Assembly (NCBI GenBank): GCA_021774575.1
Contig: JAJFIX010000046.1
Coordinates: forward strand, 1-64,000
DNA: 64,000 bases
Direction: 5' to 3'
Source of the DNA: Alphaproteobacteria bacterium
Lineage (GTDB): Bacteria > Pseudomonadota > Alphaproteobacteria > UBA6615
A program made the position numbers and the translations under genes. Each line of letters opens with the position of its first letter. The first letter of the stretch is position 1. Positions 9,184 to 19,300 of the stretch are shown piece by piece. A model generated the notes under the pieces. The model searched no databases and was not told the DNA's origin. It saw only the letters and a program-made list of their open reading frames with translations.

Positions 9184-10988
9184 AATGCGGCGTTCCAGTC
9201 GTGGCTCAATTTCATGGCGCTATTGATCAGCCCAACCATCGAATAGGTCTGGGGGAAATTTCCCCACAATTCCCCAGTCTCGATCGCAATGTCCTCCGAC
9301 AAGAGGCCCAGTGGATTGAGGTGGGTCAGCATGTTTTCAAATAATTCTCGCGCTTCAGCGGTCCGACCAATATCGGCGAGTGCGTCGATATACCAGAAGG
9401 TACATATAGTGAAGGCGTTCACCGGTTTGCCGAAATCATCCTCGCCGACATAGCGGAAGAGGTGGTCGCCATGCCGCAGAGTTTTGCCGATTGCCTCGAC
9501 GGTGCCGATAAACCGAGGGTCATCCGCAGCGACAAACCCGAGCTCATGCAACAAGAGCAAGCTAGCATCCAAATTGTCGCCTCCGAAACTGGCAACATAG
9601 CTGCCAAGTTCGGCATTGAAGGCCTGATTGTTAATGCGCATCTTCATGGCGTCTGCGTGCTGGCGCCAGTAATCGAGGCGAGACCCAAGATCAAGGATAG
9701 CGGCGATCCGGGCAAGGTTATCTGCAGCGGCCCAACACATCACGGCGGAAAATGTATGCACAGAGGAAGAGTTGCGGAGTTCCCACAGCCCCGCATCGGG
9801 CTGGTCAAAAACCTCGACGGCCTTTTCTCCTAAGCGCTCCAGTCGTTCAAATAGGGCGACGTTGCCGGGGTTTTCCAACCGCTGGTCGAAGAAAATATGA
9901 CTCAACGCCATAATCACGGCGCCGTAGCTATCGTTCTGTGTTTGGCGAAACGCATCGTTGCCCACACGAACGGGACCCATAGCGCGGTAACCGGCAAGGG
10001 TGTCGATCTGGCGCTCGGTCAATTCGCTTTCGCCCATTACGCCATAAACCGGCTGCAATACGCCGTTCGACAATGATGCGAGCAAGTTGCTGATATAATA
10101 GGAATAATCCTCTAACGTTCGTGTGGCGCCTAATCGATTGAGGACGCGAACGACAAAATAGGCGTCTCGAAGCCAGCAAAAACGATAATCCCAATTGCGT
10201 GACGACCCCTCAAATTCGGGCAAAGAAGTGGTAATCGCGGCAACGATAGCGCCGGTTTCCTCGACGCTGCACAGTTTCAATGTGACGGCCGCACGAATGA
10301 CCTCCTTTTGCCACTCAAAGGGAATGCTGAGATATCGTGTCCATTCGCGCCAATAATTTCGCGTGCGCTCGAAATAGATCCGACCAATGGCTGCTATTGG
10401 CCCTTCCGCCGGCTCGTCGGGGCCAAACATAAGGGTTAGTTCTTGGTTGAGCAGGAATGGTTTTTCTTCAGCAATGAACGAGGTTCGCCCGTCCGTCGTC
10501 AGCCGCAAAACCGTGTCTTGCATAACATAGCGAATATAGTTTGTGCCCCGCGTGGTCTTGGGGATACGAGCTCCGTAATCGCATGTCGGACGGACAATTA
10601 TCCGCACACGCGGGTGACCGGCGACAGGCCGCAGGTGGCGAACGAGTTTTAGCGGTCGAAAAATACGATCATCTTGGTAAAAGCGGGGCGCAAAATCGGT
10701 TACCTCAACTGCCGAACCCTGGAGGTCATAGAGGGTCGTCACAAGAATTGCCGAATTATGCAAATATCGCTGTTCACTATGGGAATAGTCGGCCAGCTCG
10801 ATCGCAAAATAACCCTGGTCCGCCGCCGCTCCACCGGGCTCGAGCAATGAGCAAAATACGGGATCGCCATCGACACGGGGCAGACACATCCAGCTTACGG
10901 TTGCGGTTTTGTCGATCAGCGCAGCGTAGGCGCAATTGCCTATTACGGCGATATCAAGGTTTTTGAGTATGGGGTTTTCCACGGTCAT
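9180..10988 (-). CDS. Glycoside hydrolase family 15 protein (glucoamylase/trehalase-like)
   Basis: About 602 residues from ATG 10988 (a TTG at 11003 would add five residues; ATG has an AGG seven bases upstream and is preferred). The N-terminus (LDIAVIGNCAYAALIDKTATVSWMCLPRVD) and the (alpha/alpha)6-barrel motifs RNWDYRFCWLRDAYF and GELWGNFPQTYS are typical of bacterial and archaeal GH15 enzymes. These remove glucose from alpha-glucans or trehalose by inversion; the catalytic Glu is expected in the ETGELWGNFPQ stretch. No signal peptide. Convergent with, and overlapping, the GH1 gene. Substrate, glucan or trehalose, cannot be decided. Confidence 0.88.
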   Translation of the reverse strand: MTVENPILKNLDIAVIGNCAYAALIDKTATVSWMCLPRVDGDPVFCSLLEPGGAAADQGYFAIELADYSHSEQRYLHNSAILVTTLYDLQGSAVEVTDFAPRFYQDDRIFRPLKLVRHLRPVAGHPRVRIIVRPTCDYGARIPKTTRGTNYIRYVMQDTVLRLTTDGRTSFIAEEKPFLLNQELTLMFGPDEPAEGPIAAIGRIYFERTRNYWREWTRYLSIPFEWQKEVIRAAVTLKLCSVEETGAIVAAITTSLPEFEGSSRNWDYRFCWLRDAYFVVRVLNRLGATRTLEDYSYYISNLLASLSNGVLQPVYGVMGESELTERQIDTLAGYRAMGPVRVGNDAFRQTQNDSYGAVIMALSHIFFDQRLENPGNVALFERLERLGEKAVEVFDQPDAGLWELRNSSSVHTFSAVMCWAAADNLARIAAILDLGSRLDYWRQHADAMKMRINNQAFNAELGSYVASFGGDNLDASLLLLHELGFVAADDPRFIGTVEAIGKTLRHGDHLFRYVGEDDFGKPVNAFTICTFWYIDALADIGRTAEARELFENMLTHLNPLGLLSEDIAIETGELWGNFPQTYSMVGLINSAMKLSHDWNAAF

Positions 10989-11144
10989 CTGCAGCCTGTT
11001 CAATAATAGAATTCATAGCATTGTCATGTATGGAGGTTCTTTGTGATGCAAGTGAAAATTGGGCGCCGTCACATTGGCTTGACCAATTTGACAACCTAAG
11101 TTTTCAGCCTGCACCACTTCAGTTTAGAATTCACACCGGGCCCT

Positions 11145-11810
11145 CTACCGATTATGGCTTTGGTCGTATCCAAGTTTCTCCATGGTGGCGCCGTTCACTT
11201 CTGAAAATAATTTCAATTTTTCATCTGAAAATGACTGGCGCCAATCACTTTTTGGGCGGACCCATTTTCCCCCACTGACGGCAATTTTATCCCTACTAGG
11301 AATGGTTTGGGAAATAGGTTCTCTATCCAAATATACAGCAAGCTCGGCAATAACCGAACTTAGTTCCTTAACCAGGCTCTCGTACTTGAGGAAAAGGCAG
11401 TTGGGCCTTGACCATGGTGCCCAAGCTTCCAAATGTGCTGTCCAAGTGGAAAATTCATAGATATTATGTCCGGTAATGAAATTCTCCAGAGGAACTGTCC
11501 GTTTATAAAATTCCCACAGGCTAATACTCGCAGCTCGACCATCGCGTACTATATAAATCGTATCTTCACTACTTTGTGGTAAAGAGTGCGTCTTGACCAG
11601 AGGAATAGTGAGTTCTGGTAGGTATAACTTGCCGGTTGCATCGAATTTGTGTTCGATGTGGCCAACATATTGAGCCAGGGCTTCGTTTCCCCCTAAATCA
11701 TTTGGGTAGATACTTGCGGATTTTAGCCCGAAGCAGTGATTGAGGATTGTTCTCAAGAGCGTGTTGCCGCTTCGCGGATAAGAGGCGAGCCAAACGAAAC
11801 TTTGTGCCAT
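11145..11810 (-). CDS. Sulfotransferase-domain protein
   Basis: 221 residues with the 5'-PSB loop for PAPS at the very start (WLASYPRSGNTLLR, residues 7-20) and the 3'-phosphate region IYIVRDGRAASISLWEFYK near residue 85, both diagnostic of cytosolic-type sulfotransferases. It would transfer sulfate from PAPS to a small molecule, glycan or protein; the acceptor is unknown. It stands alone after the carbohydrate genes and before a low-density stretch, with an AGGGAGC ribosome site just upstream. Slightly short for the family, but all core motifs are present. Confidence 0.85.
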   Translation of the reverse strand: MAQSFVWLASYPRSGNTLLRTILNHCFGLKSASIYPNDLGGNEALAQYVGHIEHKFDATGKLYLPELTIPLVKTHSLPQSSEDTIYIVRDGRAASISLWEFYKRTVPLENFITGHNIYEFSTWTAHLEAWAPWSRPNCLFLKYESLVKELSSVIAELAVYLDREPISQTIPSRDKIAVSGGKWVRPKSDWRQSFSDEKLKLFSEVNGATMEKLGYDQSHNR

Positions 11811-12572
11811 TTTTTGCTCCCTAAATTGACGTCGTTTTGAAAATTGCTGCAGTAGCTAGTTGGGCGTTCATCTGTCGCAAATACGACACGCATACTTTGG
11901 TCCGCCCGTCCCGCACAGAGTCACAAATTCGGTGCAACGTATTTTAGACGCAAAGTTTACCGAAACAGAGCCGTGGTGGTGATTAGCATCATAATTAGTC
12001 ATGAAGGTAAAACCAAATTCGAGATATCACCTTTTCTTTTTCTAGGTTTCAATCCAAAAAAATAGGTTATGCAGATCGCTCTCGGCGAGCAATGTCTGCT
12101 TTGGCTTCTGGCTGCATTGACAGGTTAAGTTGATCGCCAGCGCGGGGATTTAACGAGCACGCCAATTAGCGTGTCAATGTCCTGTGAATTCTGTTAGCAA
12201 CAATTTCCCGCAGGTTGTTTGCCGTGGGGACGGATTGCTGAAAGCCCAATTGTTGATTGACAAAACTGGAACATATTTTTTGCGGGTTACCAACCCGTTT
12301 GGAAAATCAGTGTGAGGTAAACTGTCTGGAAGAAATCGGACATTAGGAGCAGGCCGTTGTTTGATAGTAGGAGTGTTGCGATACAAACGACCGCGTTCAA
12401 CCCGACACAAGTTCTGCAGTTGGTAGGCGACGCAGCGCGAAACACCAGCCGGTCGGGCTCCGCGCACCGAGTTGATTCCCAGAACGGTTCTATTGAGGTA
12501 GGTTCCAATTCACGTGCTTACACCAAGTTTAATCAGGCATTGTTTTTATATCGGGGCAGCAGAATTCTGCAG
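11811..12572. other. Gene-poor stretch upstream of the sulfotransferase
   Basis: About 760 bases without a supported gene. It must contain the sulfotransferase promoter (minus strand, near 11830). Short open frames between 12174 and 12570 are antiparallel and composition-poor and look like noise; some of the plus-strand frame ending at 12635 may be decayed 5' sequence of the Sel1 pseudogene described next. Confidence 0.5.
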
Positions 12573-12881
12573 AAACTAGAGCAAGCGCAGTCATGGCTCT
12601 ATTCCTCCGCTGAACTAGGGTGCGCTAGGGCATAGTGTATTCTCAGCAGTATGTTTGCCCTCGGCATCGGCGGCTTTCGCCAAGATTTTGAACAAGCGCG
12701 GATCTGGGGGGTGGAGGCCGCTGAACAAGGTAATGCGGTAGCCCAATTCAACCTCGGGGAAATGTTTGCATATGGCTACGGGGTGCAGCAGAACATCGTT
12801 GCAGGCTAAAAATGGTTGGCCTTGGCGTCGGCGAGCGGACAAGAACGAGCAGTGGAGCTTGGGCGACTTCTGGCTGCCTGA
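12573..12881 (+). pseudogene. Decayed Sel1-repeat (TPR-like) gene with two in-frame stops
   Basis: One reading frame carries clear Sel1-like repeats: EQAQSWLYSSAELGCARA, then a TAG (12633-12635), then ILSSMFALGIGG..DFEQARIW and EAAEQGNAVAQFNLGEMF, AYGYGVQQN, then a TAA (12807-12809) and KWLALASASGQERA before the final TGA at 12879-12881. Both stops fall where the Sel1 consensus expects Gln/Tyr codons, one base away (CAG to TAG; TAC/TAT to TAA). No start or signal peptide is recognisable upstream. Sel1 proteins are usually periplasmic or secreted scaffold proteins; this one looks dead. Confidence 0.75.
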
Positions 12882-13387
12882 ATGACAGTTGGGTTAAATC
12901 ACCAGATCTTTAACAGATGCAACTATCACGCCGAAGCACTCGACGGGTGGGAACGCGCAATCGTCGTCTGAATTATGACGGCCAGAGATTATGGCGGTTA
13001 CGGTGAGTTAATACGCCAAATAAATCGTTTTTGATCGGTAACGCCTTCGTCACTTTTATCAACAGTCCCGTCGAGATTTCCACGCTATTAACATTTTCTC
13101 AGTGATCACATGTTTTTGATCACGTGTACCACATATTTCCACATCTTCACATTTGACAGGCTCAGCTAAAATGCCCCGTTCAGCTGGACCAGTGACAGCT
13201 GCGTACAACGCATAACTAACCCGACGTTAGGTCAAGGGTTGGTCAACAACGTCAATCGGCAGACCAGTCAATTTCTACGCTGGTAACTAACGAGCGTCGC
13301 AGGGGGGCTATAGTTATTACCACTGGTCATGATCGCCTAGCTTCCTTTGATGCGGCAAATATTTCTACACGGACCAAATTTCGGTAT
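12882..13387 (+). promoter_or_regulatory. Upstream region of the giant autotransporter
   Basis: About 500 bases with no separate gene. It contains a direct repeat TGATCACATG (13103-13112) and TGATCACGTG (13117-13126), spaced 14 bases apart, a possible regulator site. The autotransporter frame is open back to a TAA at 13217-13219. AGGGGGG at 13301-13307 is the only strong ribosome-site-like sequence before the gene. Confidence 0.4.
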
Positions 13388-16300
13388 TTGACCGGCATTT
13401 TGTGCTGGGCAATGGCATTTGCTGTTGTCGCATTGGGGCCTGGTCGGGCTCAAGCGGCTGGCCCACCGACCTTGCCTCCGTTGGCGGCATTAATTGCAGC
13501 CGCGTTTGCCGACATCACGACCCTTGTTATAGCGCCTGCCGTTGGCCCGACGGTCAACGCGGCCGCGGCATCACCGGTGACAACCGATAGTCAGACAGAT
13601 GCATTTACGCCCGTGCATGCCGATGTGACGACCACTGCTTTGGCGGGTGATGCAGCGGGTGAAGATCTAACCAATAACGCTGTCATCTCCAACACAGGCA
13701 CTGCAGAAGCAGAAATAATTACCGGTGGCCTCGTTGTCCCTCTCAACGCCCTCTTTGGTACGGCGGATGAGGGTGTCACAGCTAACGCCGATATTACCGG
13801 CATCGGATTGGGCAACGGCGGCGTCAATTACCTGACCAACGGCGCGTCCGTAACATCGGTCGCCAACGCCAATGCCAAGAGCGGTAACGTTGATATCAAT
13901 CTAATCGAACTTGAGAAAGTCGACGCCAATATTTTGGCAACGGCAATTGCCACTGGGATTTCCGGCGGCGCTTTTCGCGACGTGATCTTGAATAACGCTC
14001 TGCTGACGGCAACGGCGAATGCCGATGCCGAGCATTTTGACGGCGAGTTCAATATTTTGAACACAACATCGGGCGAGATGAATGTTGCCGCCCAGGCAAC
14101 GGCGACCGGCATTGATGGCAAGGCCGGCGATGACGTGATGATCAACACGGATACGATAACAGCAACAGCCAACTCCGAAACAGATTTGACCAGCGTCACC
14201 CTGAGCATTGGCGATGCGGCGATTCTGGACCTTTCGGTGTTCGAGGCGTCGGGGGATACGGCGCCGATTTCAGAGGCCGACGCGATCGGTATCCAAGGTG
14301 GTAGCGGCGCCGATGTGGCGATCAATAGCGGTACAATTAATGCGACGGCAAATGTCGAGGTTGATACGGTAACAATCGGTGTTACTGGTTTTGGCGTTAC
14401 TGACGCTGGCACTATTGCCGGTATTTTTAGCGCCGATCCACAGGTTGACGCCGCAACGACAGCCGTCGCCACTGCTATCGGCATAGACGGCGGCACGGGG
14501 GCCGACCGGCTGGCCAATAGTGGCACGATCAATGCCACGGCCACGTCAGACGCAACCAGCACCGGCGTCACCGTTGCCGTGCCTGTGCCAAACTTGCCGA
14601 CGCCACTGTCGTTCTTGCCCGGCTTTAATATTATCGGAGTAGGCACCGGTGACGATGCCACCGCTTACGGTATAAGCGGCGGCGACGATAACGATTTTAT
14701 TGGCAACGAGGGCAATGTGGCGGCAACAGCCACGTCCAATGCCCTTGCCGTCTCCGTAGGGGTAGAGCTGCCCGATCTTTTGAGTGATGAGAGCGATGAC
14801 CCGACCATTAGCACGGGCTTTTCTGTCACCGACGCGGCGACGGAATCCGATGCCACCGCCACGGCTCTTTTCGGCGGCGGCGGCAATGATACACTTAGAA
14901 ATTTAGCCGAAACGCTGACGGCAGCTGCGACGTCCGATTCCCAAACCACTGCTGTCAGTGTCATCCTGACCCAGGGCGGCACAGGTTTTACCGGTCGTCT
15001 CAACGCGGCACGTACCTCTGTCATTTCGACAGCGAACGCGATTGGTATGGACGGCGGTGACGGCAACGACATTATGGCCAATTCGGGCACTCTGATCGAT
15101 GCCGATGCCGATGCGGAAGCCGACAATGTTAGCGTCACCGCCCAAATCACTTATGCCGATGATCCGGGCTCGGTTTTGATCTCGGTCGCTGGTATGGCCA
15201 GTGAAACCGAGGCGACGGCCAATGCGTCGGGAATGGATGGCGGCGATGGCAATGACGAGATACAAAATGACAACGCCATTGATGCCGATGCCATATCCGA
15301 CGCATTGGCCGTGGTCGTCAGTGTTGCCATAAACTTTAACAAAGATACCGGCCTTGCTGCCGGTGTTCAGCTTATTGATACAGATGTAACGGCGAACGCT
15401 ACCGCAGAAGGACTCAGTGGCGGCAACGGCAATGATATGCTGGTAAACAACGGCACGATCAATACGGACGCGACGGCCAATGCGACCGGCACAGTCCTTA
15501 GTTTCGGACTTGCCGGCGCCTGGTCACAGGGCGCGTCGATTGCCGTGGCTGTCGCCGATACGAGTACCAATGCCAATGCCGATGCGGTCGGTATTTCCGG
15601 TGGAGACGGCGACGATACGATTTCCAACATGGCGAGCGTGACAACCAATTCAACCGCCAATGCAAACTCTTTAGGCGTCAGCGCGACGGTGGCGATGACC
15701 AAGGATACCGGGTTCGCCGCCGGGGTGACGGCCCTTCGCACCGGCGCCTACGCGGATGCAGAATCATACGGTATTGCCGGCGGTGAAGGGGCCGACACAA
15801 TTTTCAATCAAGCCGACATCGCCGCGACGGCCAATGCCCAATCGGATGCAGCCAGCATCGGTATATCTCTGGCCTTCACCAAAACCGGGGCTTCACTCGG
15901 TGTCTCTTTGGTTGACGCTCAAACCATGGCGACCGCTGCCGCCGCCGGTATTGTTGGCGATGTTTTGGATCAAATTGATAGCAGTGGCACGCTGGATGTG
16001 ACGGCCATGGCTGACGCGGCTTCGATCGGTGTCAGCACGAGTTTCGCTATCGCCTCAAGCGCCGGGTTAACAGCCGGTGCCTCACTTACCAAGGCCGGGA
16101 CTGTTGCTGACGCAACGGCCACCGGTATCGTTGGCGGTGGGCTAGCTGATACTCTGACGACGACCGGTACATCCGATATTTTGGCCGATGCTGATACCAG
16201 TAGTGTTGGCGTCGGGGTAACTGTCTCGGGAACAAAAACGGGCGTTGCGTTAGGTGTGTCGTTGGTCGATACGGCTACAGATGGCAGAGCGGTCGCGACC

Positions 16301-19300
16301 GGTCTTTCGGGGAATGAGGGTGCCGATAGTCTCGCAAATACCGGAACTCTCAATGTTACGGCCGACACCGACGCGTCTTCGACCGGCGTATCCGTCTCTA
16401 TTTCAGCAGCGATGAAAGCTGGCGTATCCGCTGGCGCGGCGCTAGGGCGCGCGACCGGCGAAGCCCATGCTATTGCCACTGGGATCGAGGGTGGCGCAGA
16501 CGGGGATACGATTACCAATTCGGGAACCGTCAATTCAACCGCGAACGCCGATATCACCAGTGTTGGTGTTTCGGTTGGCCTATCTGGTACGTCAACGGGC
16601 GTTTCATTGAGCGCCGCGCTCTCTGATACGAGTGCAATTGCCGAAGCTATTACCAAGGGTCTCTTCGGTGGCTGGGGAGACGATATCATCGTTAGTACCG
16701 GGGCGGTGAACGCAACGTCTGTTGCTGATGCGGCGGCGACCACGGCTTCGGTGAGCGTCGCGGTCGCGGCAACCGGTATCGCCGCGGGCGTTTCTATGGC
16801 GCGTTCGCAAACCGAGGCGAGCGCCGATGCGGTCGGGATCGATGGCGGTCACGGCAGCGATATGATCACGACATCGGGCACCATCAACAGTATAGCCGAC
16901 GCTGACGCCGACGGCGTTGCGGTCGCGGTTACGATTTCGGCTTCCGCCAAAGGTGCATCGGCTGGTGCGGCTTTCACGGATGTTGGCGTCAGCGCCGACG
17001 CGACCGCCGCCGGTATTCGCGGCGGCGACGAGGCGGGGGCTCCAGACACCCTTGGCGACAATATTTTGAATAACGCGATCATTAATTCGACGGCAGATGC
17101 CGACGTCACCGGTACCGCTGTTGGCGTCACCGCGAGCATATCCTTCGTCCCACTCGGCTTCACTCAGGTTAACGCCGCCGCCGACGCAGCTGCAACTTCG
17201 GTCGGTATCGACGGCGGATTGGGCGCCGACCTGATCAACAACATGAACAGTGTGACCTCAAATGCTCTAGCCGGAGTTATCGGTACATCGGTGGGTGTCA
17301 CACTGGCGATCGGGGCCACTCTTGGCGATTTGACCGCCAATTCCATTGCGACGGCGACGGGTATCGATGGCGGTGACGGCGAAGACGAGATCCTTAATAC
17401 CGGCAGTATTGCCGCCAATGCGACCTCGACTGGAACCGGCATCGCGATCGGTATCGGTATGGCCGGCGCCTCTCTTACCGATGGCTCGACCAGCTCGACC
17501 GCAACGGCGACTGGTATTGATGGCGGCGCCGACAAGGATATTATCGACAATCGGGCGGCTGTCGATGCCGTCTCAAGTGCGACGGTGGTCGGCGTGTCGG
17601 TGAGCGCGACGTTGGGCGCCGGCGCGGCACTAAGCGACGTCAGCACGACGGCCGATGCGACGTCGACCGGCGTTGACGGCGGTGCGGGGAATGATGAGAT
17701 CGTCAATAGTGACACCCTGACGGCGACAGCAACCTCGAGCGGTGTCGGTGTTTCGGTTTCTGTGGCGATAACCGGCGCAGCACTTGCCGATGCTTCGACC
17801 AACTCAAACTCGACGGCGACCGGTGTCGATAGTGGTACTGGTTCAGACGTCATCGATAACCAAGGCGTAATTGACTCCAATGCGACCTCGACTGTGACCG
17901 GTGTCTCGGTCTCCATTGCGCCAACCGGCGGCTCACTCACGGACGCCACATCAACCGCGACAGCAACAGCCTACGGGGTCGATGGTGGTGACGATATCGA
18001 TCAGATTCTCAATCAAAATACGATTGATGCCGATGCTATCGCGACGGCAACTGGTGTCGCGGTTTCTCTGACGATGACTGGGGCCGCCCTTAGCGATTTG
18101 GTAACCAAGGCAAACGCCATGGCGGCCGGGGTCAGTGGTGGCGCGGGCAACGATATTATCGACAATCAAGATACGATCAACGCCACGACCAGCGCCACGG
18201 TAACGGGGGTTTCGGTGAGTGCGGTCGGTGTCGGGGCAAGCTTGGGTGATTCGTCCAGTAACGCGGTTGCAACAAGTTATGGCATCGGCGGCGGCGCCGG
18301 CGATGACACGATTACCAACAGCGCAACTCTGAATACCTCGGCAACTGCCGGAGGCACGGGCGTGACCGTCGCAATTTCCGGGGCCGGGGCAGCGCTGGCA
18401 GACGGCGCGACAACGACGAGCGCCTCGGCAAACGGAATAGGTGGTGACGCGGGTGAAGACACGATTGTCAATTCAGGCGCGATGGACATCGACGCCACAG
18501 CCGATGTCACCGGGGTTTCGGTATCCGTCGCCATTGCCGGTGCGGCGATCGGCGATCTGACGTCGAAGTCGGAGGCCGAGGCACGGGGCATCGACGGTGG
18601 CGACGACAACGATATCATCACCAATACCAATACCATCGATCTAGACGCCGACGCCGACGCGACCGGGGTTAGCGTTAGTGTCACCGTTGCCGGGGCCGCG
18701 ATCGCCGAAGCGTCGAGCAGCGCCAACGCCGATATCACAGGTATATCGGGTGGGCTCGGTGCCGATAATGTGGTCAATCAGGGCACCATAACCGGTACCG
18801 CCAACGGTAATGCAACCGGCACCAGCGTTTCTGTCGGTGCCTTTGGTGCCGCTCTCGGCGATCTCAGTACGACCAGTCGTGCAACCGCGACCGGCATCGA
18901 AGGCGAAGCGGGAGACGACAGGTTAGAGAATGCCGGCACGATCGATCTCGATGCGATCGCGAAGGGCGGTAGCACGTCGGTTGGGGTAACATTGGTCGGT
19001 GGCGCATTAACCACGGATTTGGTGACCGTCGCCGACGCGCTGGTTACCGGCATGGCCGGCGGCGCTGGCGCAGACACTCTAATCAACAGCCTGAAGATCG
19101 ATATACTGGCTGACGCCGACAGCGATGCGACTGCGGTCTCGGTCGGGGTGATCGGCGGTGCGTTATCAGGCGGGGGCACTCGCTCGGCATCCCAAGCAAT
19201 AGGGTTTGACGGCGGTAGCGAAAAGGACATCGTTATCAACAGCGGCGAAGTGATCGCTGCGGCGACATCTCGGGCCGAGGCGGGTTCAGTCTCGGTCAGC

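Noticed and set aside
12174-12635. Overlapping short frames on both strands
   Set aside because: No ribosome sites or recognisable protein features; best explained as noise plus the decayed Sel1 gene.
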